In this document: piece after piece, positions 16,535 through 24,332 of the stretch | Layout of the letters: each line of letters begins with the position of its first letter | Position numbering within the stretch: position 1 is the stretch's first letter | Assembly (NCBI GenBank): GCA_028228615.1 | Contig: JAOJBS010000007.1 | Location: 1-64,000 of the forward strand | Direction: 5' to 3' | DNA length: 64,000 bases | Origin: UBA4421 sp028228615 | Lineage (GTDB): Bacteria > Pseudomonadota > Gammaproteobacteria > Pseudomonadales > Azotimanducaceae | Made by a program: the position numbers and the translations under genes | Notes under the pieces: generated by a model | What the model was told of the DNA's origin: nothing | Seen by the model: only the letters and a program-made list of their open reading frames with translations | Database searches by the model: none

Positions 16535-17947
16535 ATGGCTAACAAGGCTTCATTCAAACGTGCACGTCCAGCAGCGCCAAATCAATCCGTTTTATTTAAT
16601 TGGGTAAAAGAGTTAGTCGAGCTCACCGAAACGTTTCCTGAGTTTCGACGTTTCGGCACAGCTGGGGATGCAGCCGGTAGACAGTGGATTATTAAAACCC
16701 TCCAGGGTTTAGGTATTGAAAACATCACTGAGCAAACCTATCCGGTGACTGTGCGGCATTACCATCAATGGCAACTCAGTGTTGGCGGCCACGAGGTCGA
16801 ATGCTTCTTTATGAACGGTTCTGAATTCACTGACGCAAATGGTGTGGAGGGCGAACTTATCTACATTGGTGACAAGGTGGATCCAGAGCAAGACTTAACC
16901 GGCAAAATTGTCCTCTTCGATTTAAAAAGCGGTCCTGCAATGAAGGGCGGTGCATTCAGCCATGTGTCTGAGTACACCTACGATCCTCAAGGAATATTGC
17001 CGGAATCTACAGTAGGCGGCACAGGTGGCCCAGCACCGTCTAATTTCCCATCTCCATACTACGAAGCAGCGCGGCAGGGGGCGTTGGGGTTTGTCGGCAT
17101 TTTTGCTAACAGGCCCTCCAATGTAGACAGCTTCTTCGCAGATCCAACCGGCATGGTACAAACAAAAATCCCCGGGCTATTTCTAAAAGACTCCTCAGGC
17201 AAAGCGTTGCTAGAACAATTGCGTGAGCAGCCAGCAGGGTTGCGCGGCAAGATTACGCTTTTGGGCGAATCTGAAGAATCTACCAGCGGCAATATTATCG
17301 TCCACGTACCCGGACAAAAAAGCGAGGCCATGCTGGTAAATACCCACCACGACGCAGGCTGGTCTGGGGCTGTTCAAGACGCTTCAGGAGTAGCCGTGGT
17401 CATGGGGCTAGCCGCTTTTTATAGCCAGTTTCCCTCCAACTACATTCAAAAAGATTTGTATTTTGTTTTCAACGGCTGTCACTACAACTGGAACTATCCA
17501 TTTGGCGCGAATCAGTTTGCGGACATGAACCCAGACATTATGCAGCGACTGGTGTTGTGTTTTGGTGTGGAGCACATCGGTAAGCGTTTTATTGGTGTGG
17601 ACGGAAAAATGGTGGATACCGGCGAGGTAGAACCAAGATTTATTTGGGCGCCGCGGAATAAGATGTTGTTTAACGCAGCGGTCAGTGCTGTTGAGAATAA
17701 TGATCTGCATTCAACTGCAATTACTAAACCAGGGGCTATTCCGCTCTATGGCGAAACACAAAGTTATTTCCTTGGCGGCATACCGTGCTTTTCAATTATG
17801 TCTATGCCTGAATATTTATTCTTCGCAGATGACACTATAGATAAGGTGGCGGAAGATCAGCTAGTGCCTGTTATGAGCACGGTGCTGGATATAATGGATA
17901 CGGCAATGTACATGCCGAAAACTTGGATAACCCACATTGATAAGTGA
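16535..17947 (+). CDS. M28-like protein with PA domain, catalytic residues altered
   Basis: The 470-residue protein has the M28 aminopeptidase fold interrupted by a PA-type insert (about residues 100-230). The first zinc ligands are present: NTHHDAGWSG near residue 268 and QDASGVAVV near 281. The expected Glu-Glu pair of the catalytic and metal site (usual form DGEE) is replaced by Cys-His in FVFNGCHYN near 315, and the final His (usual form EYHTxxDTID) is Leu in PEYLFFADDTID near 430. An acidic residue remains in FGVEHIGK. So the fold is clear, but classical aminopeptidase activity is doubtful, and it may bind a different metal or act as a non-peptidase. There is no signal peptide. The spacer to the divergent serine hydrolase is about 80 bases. 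Confidence 0.8.
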   Translation: MANKASFKRARPAAPNQSVLFNWVKELVELTETFPEFRRFGTAGDAAGRQWIIKTLQGLGIENITEQTYPVTVRHYHQWQLSVGGHEVECFFMNGSEFTDANGVEGELIYIGDKVDPEQDLTGKIVLFDLKSGPAMKGGAFSHVSEYTYDPQGILPESTVGGTGGPAPSNFPSPYYEAARQGALGFVGIFANRPSNVDSFFADPTGMVQTKIPGLFLKDSSGKALLEQLREQPAGLRGKITLLGESEESTSGNIIVHVPGQKSEAMLVNTHHDAGWSGAVQDASGVAVVMGLAAFYSQFPSNYIQKDLYFVFNGCHYNWNYPFGANQFADMNPDIMQRLVLCFGVEHIGKRFIGVDGKMVDTGEVEPRFIWAPRNKMLFNAAVSAVENNDLHSTAITKPGAIPLYGETQSYFLGGIPCFSIMSMPEYLFFADDTIDKVAEDQLVPVMSTVLDIMDTAMYMPKTWITHIDK

Positions 17948-18016
17948 TTGCCTCGTGAGCGCAGAGCTTTGGCAAGAATGACAAGGGCCGGTATTTGACG
18001 TTCTTTGAATTTAACT

Positions 18017-18053
18017 AAAGAAAAAAACCGACCTAGGCGGCCGGTTTTTCTTT
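18017..18053. terminator. Bidirectional Rho-independent terminator
   Basis: A hairpin with arms AAAGAAAAAAACCG and CCGGTTTTTCTTT has A-rich and T-rich flanks on opposite sides, so it can end transcripts from both directions. It sits between the convergent M28-like gene (plus) and the secreted-protein gene at 18085 (minus). Confidence 0.85.
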
Positions 18054-18084
18054 CTTCATAGAAAACTTTCTATCGGATAGAAAG

Positions 18085-18828
18085 TTACTGTTGCTGCTGA
18101 ATCATCAGGTGAGATTGATGCAGGTCGTTAACGCAGGTTGCAGCAGGCTGCATGCCAGCTTTAGCCATTGCCGTTGGCATCGCGCCGCTTCGAACGCTGT
18201 CCATTAACGTAGCCATGTCACTGGTCGCTCCGGTAAACATGCCGACATAGTCAAAGCCACTGATGCCGAAAGCCGGTACGAAAATACTGCTGGCAACATT
18301 GGCACCAGTTGTCTTATTCATTAGCTTCGTCATCTTAGGCACAAACTCCATTGCGTCTTGCATGGTCTTACCGTCGTTCAACTGACAAACGCTAGTAATA
18401 AGCGGCTTTTCCTGGACGGTAGGTATTGGTCCACCAACATTACGCACGCCGAGAATCACTGGCTTGTCACAAGTAACCATGCCGTAAAATTCCCCAACCA
18501 CTTTCTGACCCTTCGTGCCAAAAACTTCATTGCTCGCGTAGTAATCTACCCAGGTAGGGAAGTAGTTAACCCAACGCACATCAGCTTCATCGTAGGGAGG
18601 GTTGATTGCGATGGCCTCCCATAGGTAGCTGTTCATTTTTAGATTGTTTGTGGTGGCAAATTGGTTGACGGTACTTTTACCAAAAGCCACTACGTCAGCA
18701 GGACTGACACCTTCGTTTAGTGTGCATTCGTAGATTACGGAAACAGCGCCATTAGTTGGAGCGTGATGATCTGCAACGCTTTGGGCTGAGATTGTCAGCG
18801 CGCAAAGTATAAGTATGATTTTTTTCAT
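18085..18828 (-). CDS. Secreted two-domain protein, function unknown
   Basis: The 247-residue product has a clear signal peptide (MKKIILILCALTISAQSVAD) and two domains of about 100 residues (VIYECTLNEGVSPADVVAFG to about residue 130, then SVCQLNDGKTMQDAMEFV to the end). Each opens with a strand-plus-Cys motif followed by a helix, the pattern of a repeated ferredoxin-like or dimeric alpha/beta-barrel fold. No catalytic motif is seen. The C-terminus ends in a run of glutamines. The upstream region is almost purely A/T (TTATTATT repeats), and the pseudogene at 7335-8044 has the same size, layout and AT leader. The two are therefore probably distant members of one family, though identity is low by eye. 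Confidence 0.72.
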   Translation of the reverse strand: MKKIILILCALTISAQSVADHHAPTNGAVSVIYECTLNEGVSPADVVAFGKSTVNQFATTNNLKMNSYLWEAIAINPPYDEADVRWVNYFPTWVDYYASNEVFGTKGQKVVGEFYGMVTCDKPVILGVRNVGGPIPTVQEKPLITSVCQLNDGKTMQDAMEFVPKMTKLMNKTTGANVASSIFVPAFGISGFDYVGMFTGATSDMATLMDSVRSGAMPTAMAKAGMQPAATCVNDLHQSHLMIQQQQ

Positions 18829-19094
18829 TATTATTATCCTTATTATTGATTATTATTATTTTTCGCGAAGTCGCTCTTAGAAGTTATACTGCTGTCGCTG
18901 GGTGCTCAAGGTTTTATATGGCATAAGTTGCTATGTGTGGCGTTGAGAGTGCTGCAAAAGGCAGCAATAGAGGTAGGGGCATTCGGGGCGCGAGTGATAC
19001 GGTTCTGGGGAAATTTAAGCAATGATTAGCGAATAAAATGATTGATCGGCACCAGGGGTCTGATGCCGATATCAATATACGGTCGGCGCGCAGT

Positions 19095-20384
19095 TTAAGC
19101 TGTAGCCGCGGACTGGCTAGCTCTGCGGCGTAGCAGCACACCTGCACGGTAGTAGTGAAAGATACTCCAGGCGATTATCACCAAGGTACTCATAAGCGCG
19201 TAGCGCAAGCTGTCGTCGCCATAAGCAGGTACAAACAGGTCACTCAAAAACCCGACCGCAAATGGCCCCAGTCCCAAGCCAACAATGTTAACCACGAACA
19301 AGTTGATGGCCGCGGCGACCGAGCGCATATGCAGTGGTGTTTCATTCTGAATAAGCGCGAAGCCCGGTGCGATGTACACCGTGCCCAGCGCGGCAGGTAT
19401 GACATAGGCCCATAGTGCGCCGGAAGCGGTTTCCGCTACAAAAGCGAAGTAGAGCATTGGGATGGTGAAAATGCTGGCAATGCCAATTACCCAAGGTAGC
19501 CATTGAGGCCCCCAGATGCCCGCAAGGTAGTCTGCGATACGACCGCCCATGTAGATGCCCAATGCGCCGCCAACACCAATGAGTAAAGCCAAATAGCTGC
19601 CCACGGCGCCTGTGCCCATCTCGTGTATACGTACCAAATAAATTGGTACCCAAATTACCGATGCGTAGCCAGTAAACGCAACTAACGTGCCGCCGATGAT
19701 AATGTTGCGCAGTATGTGGTGGCCCCAGAGGAACTTAACGACTTCCAAAAACGGCGGTGGGGCCTGTATTTCTTTGATCTGCTCCGAATAACCTCGGGGC
19801 GGCTCTTTGACGGTGTAACGCACTAGGGCGGCCAATAAAATGCCCGGCAAGCCCACAACAACAAAAGCGGTGCGCCATCCATACCATTCATTAATCCAAC
19901 CACCCACTAAGAAACCAATCAAAATGCCCCAATTAATACCGGTACCAAAAATAGCCATAGCCGTGGCGCGACGCTCCGGTGGGTATAGGTCAGCAATCAT
20001 TGAGTGCGACGGCGGGTTAGAACCGGCCTCGCCAACGCCGACACCGATGCGTAGCAGCAGCAACTGCACAAAATTTTGCGCCGCACCGCAAAGGGCGGTC
20101 ATAAAGCTCCAGGTGAAGACAGAAAACGTGATGAGGTTGCGGCGATTGCGACGGTCAGCCCACATGGCCATAGGCATGCCTAGGGTGGCGTAAAAGAACG
20201 CGAACATAATGCCGGTCAATAGGCCTAACTGAGTGTCAGAGATCAGCAACGATTCTTTAATCGGCTGGCCCAAAATCCCCATAATTTGGCGATCCACATG
20301 GCTAGAGGTAAAAACCAACACCAGCACGAACAAAGTGTAGCTGCGTTGGCGTTCAGTAATTTCAGGTTCGTTAGGGTTTTGCAA
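19095..20384 (-). CDS. MFS transporter, spinster-like family
   Basis: The 429-residue protein is an integral membrane major facilitator with about 12 hydrophobic segments. The start lacks a signal peptide and runs into helix 1 at YTLFVLVLVFTSSHVDRQI. The loop 2-3 signature appears as MAMWADRRNRRNLI, and the helix 4-5 stretch LLLRIGVGVGEAGSNPPSHS is typical of the spinster-like branch, often annotated as sphingolipid, hexuronate or small-acid carriers in proteobacteria. A second loop signature is YMGGRIADYLAG. The substrate cannot be predicted. The neighbourhood of ceramidase, esterases and P450 makes a lipid or acid breakdown product reasonable, but this is inference. Confidence 0.88.
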   Translation of the reverse strand: MQNPNEPEITERQRSYTLFVLVLVFTSSHVDRQIMGILGQPIKESLLISDTQLGLLTGIMFAFFYATLGMPMAMWADRRNRRNLITFSVFTWSFMTALCGAAQNFVQLLLLRIGVGVGEAGSNPPSHSMIADLYPPERRATAMAIFGTGINWGILIGFLVGGWINEWYGWRTAFVVVGLPGILLAALVRYTVKEPPRGYSEQIKEIQAPPPFLEVVKFLWGHHILRNIIIGGTLVAFTGYASVIWVPIYLVRIHEMGTGAVGSYLALLIGVGGALGIYMGGRIADYLAGIWGPQWLPWVIGIASIFTIPMLYFAFVAETASGALWAYVIPAALGTVYIAPGFALIQNETPLHMRSVAAAINLFVVNIVGLGLGPFAVGFLSDLFVPAYGDDSLRYALMSTLVIIAWSIFHYYRAGVLLRRRASQSAATA

Positions 20385-20730
20385 AACAAATTCTCAAGCA
20401 AATAAAGGCGTGCATTGTGACATTGACGGTGGGGTTGTCATAGGGGGCGAGAGGGTGTTGGTGGAAAGGCTATGGTGAGTCAAGAGGTGCTTGCTTTTCA
20501 TTAAGCTAGTGGTCATTCAAATTGAAATAGCTATTCAAAAGTACTAGCCGGCGGGCTTTGGTTTGATCTAGCAACGCCCTGTTGGCTTATCAGTAAATTT
20601 AAGCCGTTCATCTGAAGTAGGTGCGTAACCGTTAAAGCGTCTACGAGGATCGAGCCTGTGACTATCAGCCGAAGCGCACTGAGATCTCAGATCTCTTAGA
20701 CATATAAAGCAGGCGGTTAAAAACTCTAGG
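20385..20730. other. Intergenic stretch before the HEPN-like gene
   Basis: About 346 bases lie between divergent genes. It starts the AT-richer patch that continues to about 21520. I see no open frame with gene-like features, no direct repeats flanking the patch and no transposase remnant. A short inverted repeat (GAGATCTCAGATCTC) lies near 20680-20696. Confidence 0.5.
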
Positions 20731-21219
20731 GTGGGGATGAGAAAAAGAGCGAACGGCCATATATGGATGGCGGCACAAGAATTTTATAATGCTGGAGAGT
20801 TATTATGGAACGCAGAATATGTAAATTTTGACGCCTATTTGGGCCCACTATTAGTGAATTATGCATTCTCATGTGAGTTAAGCCTTAAGGCCTCTGAAGG
20901 TAAGGTTAAAGGCTCTGAAGTTAGCCCCGAAGGGATATTGTCTCCGGTAAATATTGAATCGGTTGTTCGGGGGCATGACTTGAAATTGATTTTTGAAAAG
21001 TTGGAGCAGGAAACACAACGAGTGATTAAATTGGAGTTCGTGTCTTCGACAAACCAACAATTAATTCCTCTCTTAAGGGAATGCGCCAACTACTTCGAAA
21101 ACGGCCGTTATTCATTCGAAAAAAAAGCAAGTGGCTACAATCTGACAAGCGTTCGCACATTGGCAAAAGGTTTGTTGGATGCAGTTAGAGCTTTTGGGAT
21201 TAGTCAAGGCAACCAATGA
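20731..21219 (+). CDS. HEPN-like helical protein, 162 aa
   Basis: The frame opens at a GTG at 20731, and the ATG at 20737 is an equally good start. The product is an all-helical protein resembling the HEPN superfamily: an N-terminal helix pair with AAQEFYNAGELLWN and LLVNYAFSCELSLKA, a connecting HDLKLIFEKL, and the C-terminal ENGRYSFEK often seen in HEPN proteins of genomic islands. The RNase motif RxxxxH of toxin-type HEPN proteins is not evident, so RNase activity is doubtful. The gene is AT-richer than its neighbours, which suggests recent acquisition. No MNT-type nucleotidyltransferase antitoxin is adjacent. The next small frame overlaps its end by about 40 bases. Confidence 0.62.
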   Translation: MGMRKRANGHIWMAAQEFYNAGELLWNAEYVNFDAYLGPLLVNYAFSCELSLKASEGKVKGSEVSPEGILSPVNIESVVRGHDLKLIFEKLEQETQRVIKLEFVSSTNQQLIPLLRECANYFENGRYSFEKKASGYNLTSVRTLAKGLLDAVRAFGISQGNQ

Positions 21220-21514
21220 TAGCACCGTTTTTTTTGCGTATAACAGATTCAAACTATCCGATTTAATACCAGGGCATTTTGACCGGCAAGAGTACGATAT
21301 GCATTTGTTACCGTATTTTGAAAAAGGGCAGGCCCTATTTCTAGGCTGTAGATTCGGTGGTAACTTTAAGTTTATTGTTCCCCCAAGGTATCGGAAAGAC
21401 AACCATTATCTGTTGGGTAAGGGTTATTCCGGTCGCCTTCATTACCTTTGTATTATTTATCCAGCTATCAGTTCCCCCAGTTTTTTAATAAACTTCTCGG
21501 CTTTTCTAGAATGA
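21179..21514 (+). CDS. Hypothetical protein, 111 aa, overlapping the HEPN-like gene
   Basis: The only in-frame ATG that keeps the whole frame lies at 21179, inside the 3' end of the HEPN-like gene, and lacks a good ribosome site. The sequence (YNRFKLSDLIPGHF, then LLPYFEKGQALFLGCRFGG, then FKFIVPPRYRKDNHYLLG) looks like a real soluble domain rich in aromatic and basic residues, but I do not recognise it. AT content matches the HEPN-like gene, so both probably arrived together. It could also be the tail of a longer gene that has lost its 5' part. Confidence 0.38.
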   Translation: MQLELLGLVKATNDSTVFFAYNRFKLSDLIPGHFDRQEYDMHLLPYFEKGQALFLGCRFGGNFKFIVPPRYRKDNHYLLGKGYSGRLHYLCIIYPAISSPSFLINFSAFLE

Positions 21515-21521
21515 GTAGTTT

Positions 21522-22289
21522 ATGCAGTCATCTATTGTCATTGAAGCGAAGTTCCGCGGTCCACCCGATTCAGGTAATGGCGGGTATATTAGTGGCGCTT
21601 TTGCAGGGCACCTTTTAGCGCTAAGTGGTGTACCAAGTGACGGGGCCGGTGATGCGGTGCAGGTCACGCTTCGTGCGCCTACGCCTCTTGATTTGGAGAT
21701 GCAGGTGGTTGGTGTAGATGCTGATCACTTAGATGTGATGCAGGGCGAGGTTTTGATTGCTCAGGCCGAGCGTATTGAACTTGATTTAGATGTGCCTACG
21801 CCGCCGTCCTTTGCTGACGCCGCTGCCGCTGTTGGTGAGTCGCCTGCTTTAATGCCGGGACTTAATTCTCTTGTTCCTGGTGGATTAGGTTTTCATCCCA
21901 TTTGTTTTTGTTGTGGCGCGGATGTGGATGCCTCTGAAGGCTTGCGTGTGTTTGCTGCGCCTGTTGAAGGGTTTGATGGGGTCGCTGCTGCATGGCAGCC
22001 GGATGCTGCGTTTGCCGATGACGAGGGTTTTTTGCCGTCTGCGGTTGTTTGGGCTGCGCTTGATTGCCCCGGGCAGTTTGCCTTTATGAATGATGGCATT
22101 CGTACCGGCTTGTTGGGACGTATGACCGCCAAGATTCTGAAGCCGGTTGCCGCTTCTGATCAGATTGTTGTTATTGGCTGGTGTATTGGCATTGAGGGTA
22201 AAAAACACTTTGCGGGTACTGCTATGTTTAACCAGCAGGGCGAGTGCTGCGCAGTATCTAAACAGGTTTGGATAGGGCGGCAGGACTAG
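21522..22289 (+). CDS. Double-hotdog-fold thioesterase-like protein
   Basis: The 255-residue protein appears to consist of two hotdog domains. The first (residues 1-100) contains SGNGGYISGAFAGHL, the usual G-G-Y helix-capping segment. The second (about 125-255) starts with FCCGADVDASEGLRVF and contains the hotdog helix FLPSAVVWAALDCPGQFAF and strands ILKPVAASDQIVVIGW. Such proteins hydrolyse or dehydrate acyl-CoA thioesters, and the family layout is common in lipid-degrading Proteobacteria. The DxxxD/E-type catalytic residue cannot be assigned with certainty. The protein is cytosolic. GC content returns to the window's norm here, unlike the preceding HEPN patch. It reads in the same direction as the esterase at 22412, with a 122-base spacer. 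Confidence 0.72.
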   Translation: MQSSIVIEAKFRGPPDSGNGGYISGAFAGHLLALSGVPSDGAGDAVQVTLRAPTPLDLEMQVVGVDADHLDVMQGEVLIAQAERIELDLDVPTPPSFADAAAAVGESPALMPGLNSLVPGGLGFHPICFCCGADVDASEGLRVFAAPVEGFDGVAAAWQPDAAFADDEGFLPSAVVWAALDCPGQFAFMNDGIRTGLLGRMTAKILKPVAASDQIVVIGWCIGIEGKKHFAGTAMFNQQGECCAVSKQVWIGRQD

Positions 22290-22411
22290 TCGTCTTTCGG
22301 TGCAGGAGCCGCAAGCGTTGCGAGAGCTGTAAAAGCCTCTGAAGTCGCAAGTTGCGCTGACAGTGACCTATGCGTTAATACTGTATACAAATAGTCTGAG
22401 GGGATTGGTTG

Positions 22412-23455
22412 ATGAAAATTCGCACAGTTGCGGTTGGCTTTTCATTATTGGTTGCGGGGCTAGTTGTTGGCTTGCTTCTGGCCGGTCAACTTTACAAAGC
22501 TACAGACTTACCTACACCAGCAGGCGCGAGTAAAGCGCTACAACAAGCAATTATTGATGCGGGCAAACCTGACGTTGCTTTGAGCAAATTGTTGGTGCCT
22601 CGGAGTGTGGATCAATGGCATAGCGCAATTGCGCTGCGCGCTGAAAGCCGAGCAGTTTCTCTTGATGAGTTGGCCACCGATCTTAATGTGACGATTACTC
22701 GGGACGTTATTGCCGGCGTTGCCGTGCATCGAGTGGTGCCTAATGATGTGGTTCTTGGCAAGAGTCTGTTCATTTATATTCATGGTGGGGCTTATGTCTT
22801 TGGTGGCGGCGATGCCAGTGTGTCTGAAGGTGCTTTAATTTCTGCGCGTTCTGGTATTGCTACCATTTCTATTGACTACCGTATGCCCCCTGATCACCCG
22901 CATCCTGCTGCGGTGACGGATGTGGAGAGGGTTTATCGTGAGTTATTGAAAACTCATGATGCTGTCAATATGGGTATGGGGGGGACTTCTGCGGGTGGCG
23001 GTTTAAGTATGGCTGCCGTGCATCATTTCAAGGCTTTGGGTTTGCCTGTTCCCGGCGCACTGTATTTGGGTACGCCTTGGGCAGACTTGACTAAAACTGG
23101 CGATACGCTCTTTACTATGGAAGGTATTGATCGAGTTTTGGTGACTTATGATGCCTTGTTAGAAGCCGCCGCAATGCTCTATGCAGATGGCGTGGATTTA
23201 ACCGACCCCTTACTGTCGCCAGTTTATGGTGACCTTGTTGGCTTCCCCGCGACTTATTTGGTCACCGGTACTCGAGATATGTTTTTGAGCGACACGGCCA
23301 GAGTGCACCGCAAACTGCGCAATGCAGGGGTGGCGGCTGACCTTAATGTGTATGAGGGACTATCCCATGCGGAGTACGCGTTTGTTGCTGACTCTCCAGA
23401 GCACGAGGCCACTTACAGAGAGCTGGCTGAGTTTTTGCGCCGGCATATTAATTAG
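22412..23455 (+). CDS. HSL-family alpha/beta hydrolase (esterase), membrane-anchored or exported
   Basis: The ATG at 22412 has GAGGGG upstream at good spacing. The 347-residue protein starts with a hydrophobic N-terminal segment (VAVGFSLLVAGLVVGLLLA) that acts as a signal anchor or uncleaved signal. It then shows the hormone-sensitive-lipase signature: the oxyanion motif IYIHGGAYVFGGG near residue 120, SIDYRMPPDHPHPAAV near 155, the nucleophile elbow MGGTSAGGGLSM near 195, an Asp in VTGTRDMFLSD near 290 and the catalytic His in YEGLSHAEYAF near 320. Enzymes of this family hydrolyse short-chain esters or lactones. The adjacent double-hotdog protein may work on the released acyl group once it is activated, which is inference. 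Confidence 0.88.
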   Translation: MKIRTVAVGFSLLVAGLVVGLLLAGQLYKATDLPTPAGASKALQQAIIDAGKPDVALSKLLVPRSVDQWHSAIALRAESRAVSLDELATDLNVTITRDVIAGVAVHRVVPNDVVLGKSLFIYIHGGAYVFGGGDASVSEGALISARSGIATISIDYRMPPDHPHPAAVTDVERVYRELLKTHDAVNMGMGGTSAGGGLSMAAVHHFKALGLPVPGALYLGTPWADLTKTGDTLFTMEGIDRVLVTYDALLEAAAMLYADGVDLTDPLLSPVYGDLVGFPATYLVTGTRDMFLSDTARVHRKLRNAGVAADLNVYEGLSHAEYAFVADSPEHEATYRELAEFLRRHIN

Positions 23456-23605
23456 TAAAAGCTGGTAGAAGTGAGCAACAGTTAGTAAAAACCAGGTGGC
23501 GCTAGAGAGCTTCATCATTTTGTTTGACCGGCTTTGTTGCCGGTTGGGCCAAGTTGCTTTTCGCTTCTGCTTGAATCAGTTTTAACCCAAGTTACTGTTG
23601 TTCAA

Positions 23606-24034
23606 TTAAGCTTTGAACAGTTCTGTTTCGATGTCTGCAAATGCTTTAAATTCTACTGCGTTGCCGCTGGGGTCGTGAAAGAACATAGTCGCTTGTTCGC
23701 CTACTTGGCCGGCGAATCTAATGTGTGGTTCTATAATGAATTGTATTTCATTGGCAATCAGCCGGTCGCGCAGCCCTTTCCATGTGTCCATTTCTAACAC
23801 CACGCCAAAGTGGGGGATGGGTACGTCGTGGCCATCTACGGCATTGCTGGGGTCAACTTTGTTGGCAGTGCTGGTGGCTACCTCATGGCACACCAATTGA
23901 TGTCCAAATAGGTTGAAGTCTATCCACTCACTGCTGCGTCTACCTATGCCGCAGCCCAATACATTGGCATAAAAATCTTCTGCGGCGTCTAGGTCTGTTA
24001 CCGGAATAGCGAGGTGAAATGGCGTGAGCTGCAT
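23606..24034 (-). CDS. VOC (glyoxalase/dioxygenase fold) protein
   Basis: The 142-residue protein has the paired beta-alpha-beta-beta-beta units of the vicinal oxygen chelate superfamily. Candidate metal ligands are His7 in TPFHLAIPVTDLDAAEDFYANV, a His in IPHFGVVLEM near residue 76 and a Glu in GNAVEFKAF near 130. The sequence FFHDPSGNAVEFK is the usual closing motif. It resembles the 'glyoxalase/bleomycin resistance/extradiol dioxygenase' group of unknown substrate. It is cytosolic and apparently a single gene. A hairpin (ACCGGC-TTTGTT-GCCGGT, 23527-23544) lies between it and the convergent esterase. Confidence 0.85.
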   Translation of the reverse strand: MQLTPFHLAIPVTDLDAAEDFYANVLGCGIGRRSSEWIDFNLFGHQLVCHEVATSTANKVDPSNAVDGHDVPIPHFGVVLEMDTWKGLRDRLIANEIQFIIEPHIRFAGQVGEQATMFFHDPSGNAVEFKAFADIETELFKA

Positions 24035-24162
24035 ATTGTGGAACCTATATCTTCTGCCGTTTTGGCAAGAGGTTGAATGTGACCGAGAGCGGCAGAGTTT
24101 TGTCTGCGAATTGTCTCGGCCGGGCTAGCGCGAAAGATAACAAATGAGCGCTTAAATATCCT

Positions 24163-24201
24163 CAGTACTTTTTATCAGTACTTTTTATCAGTGCTTTTGC
24201 T
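24163..24201. repeat. 13-bp tandem array, 3 copies
   Basis: CAGTACTTTTTAT occurs twice exactly, followed by a diverged third copy. A further partial copy (CCAGTACTTTTTG) lies near 24213. The array is in the spacer between the VOC gene and dnaE2. Confidence 0.75.
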
Positions 24202-24332
24202 AGTTTTTTGGGCCAGTACTTTTTGTTAACGGGTTCTAATGGCGTTGTTTATTGGGTTTTTTCAACGTTTTATTTTGGGTGACTAAAGAAAAGTTCTGAG
24301 TGGTGAAAGAGTTCCTCTCAGAGCACTTGACG

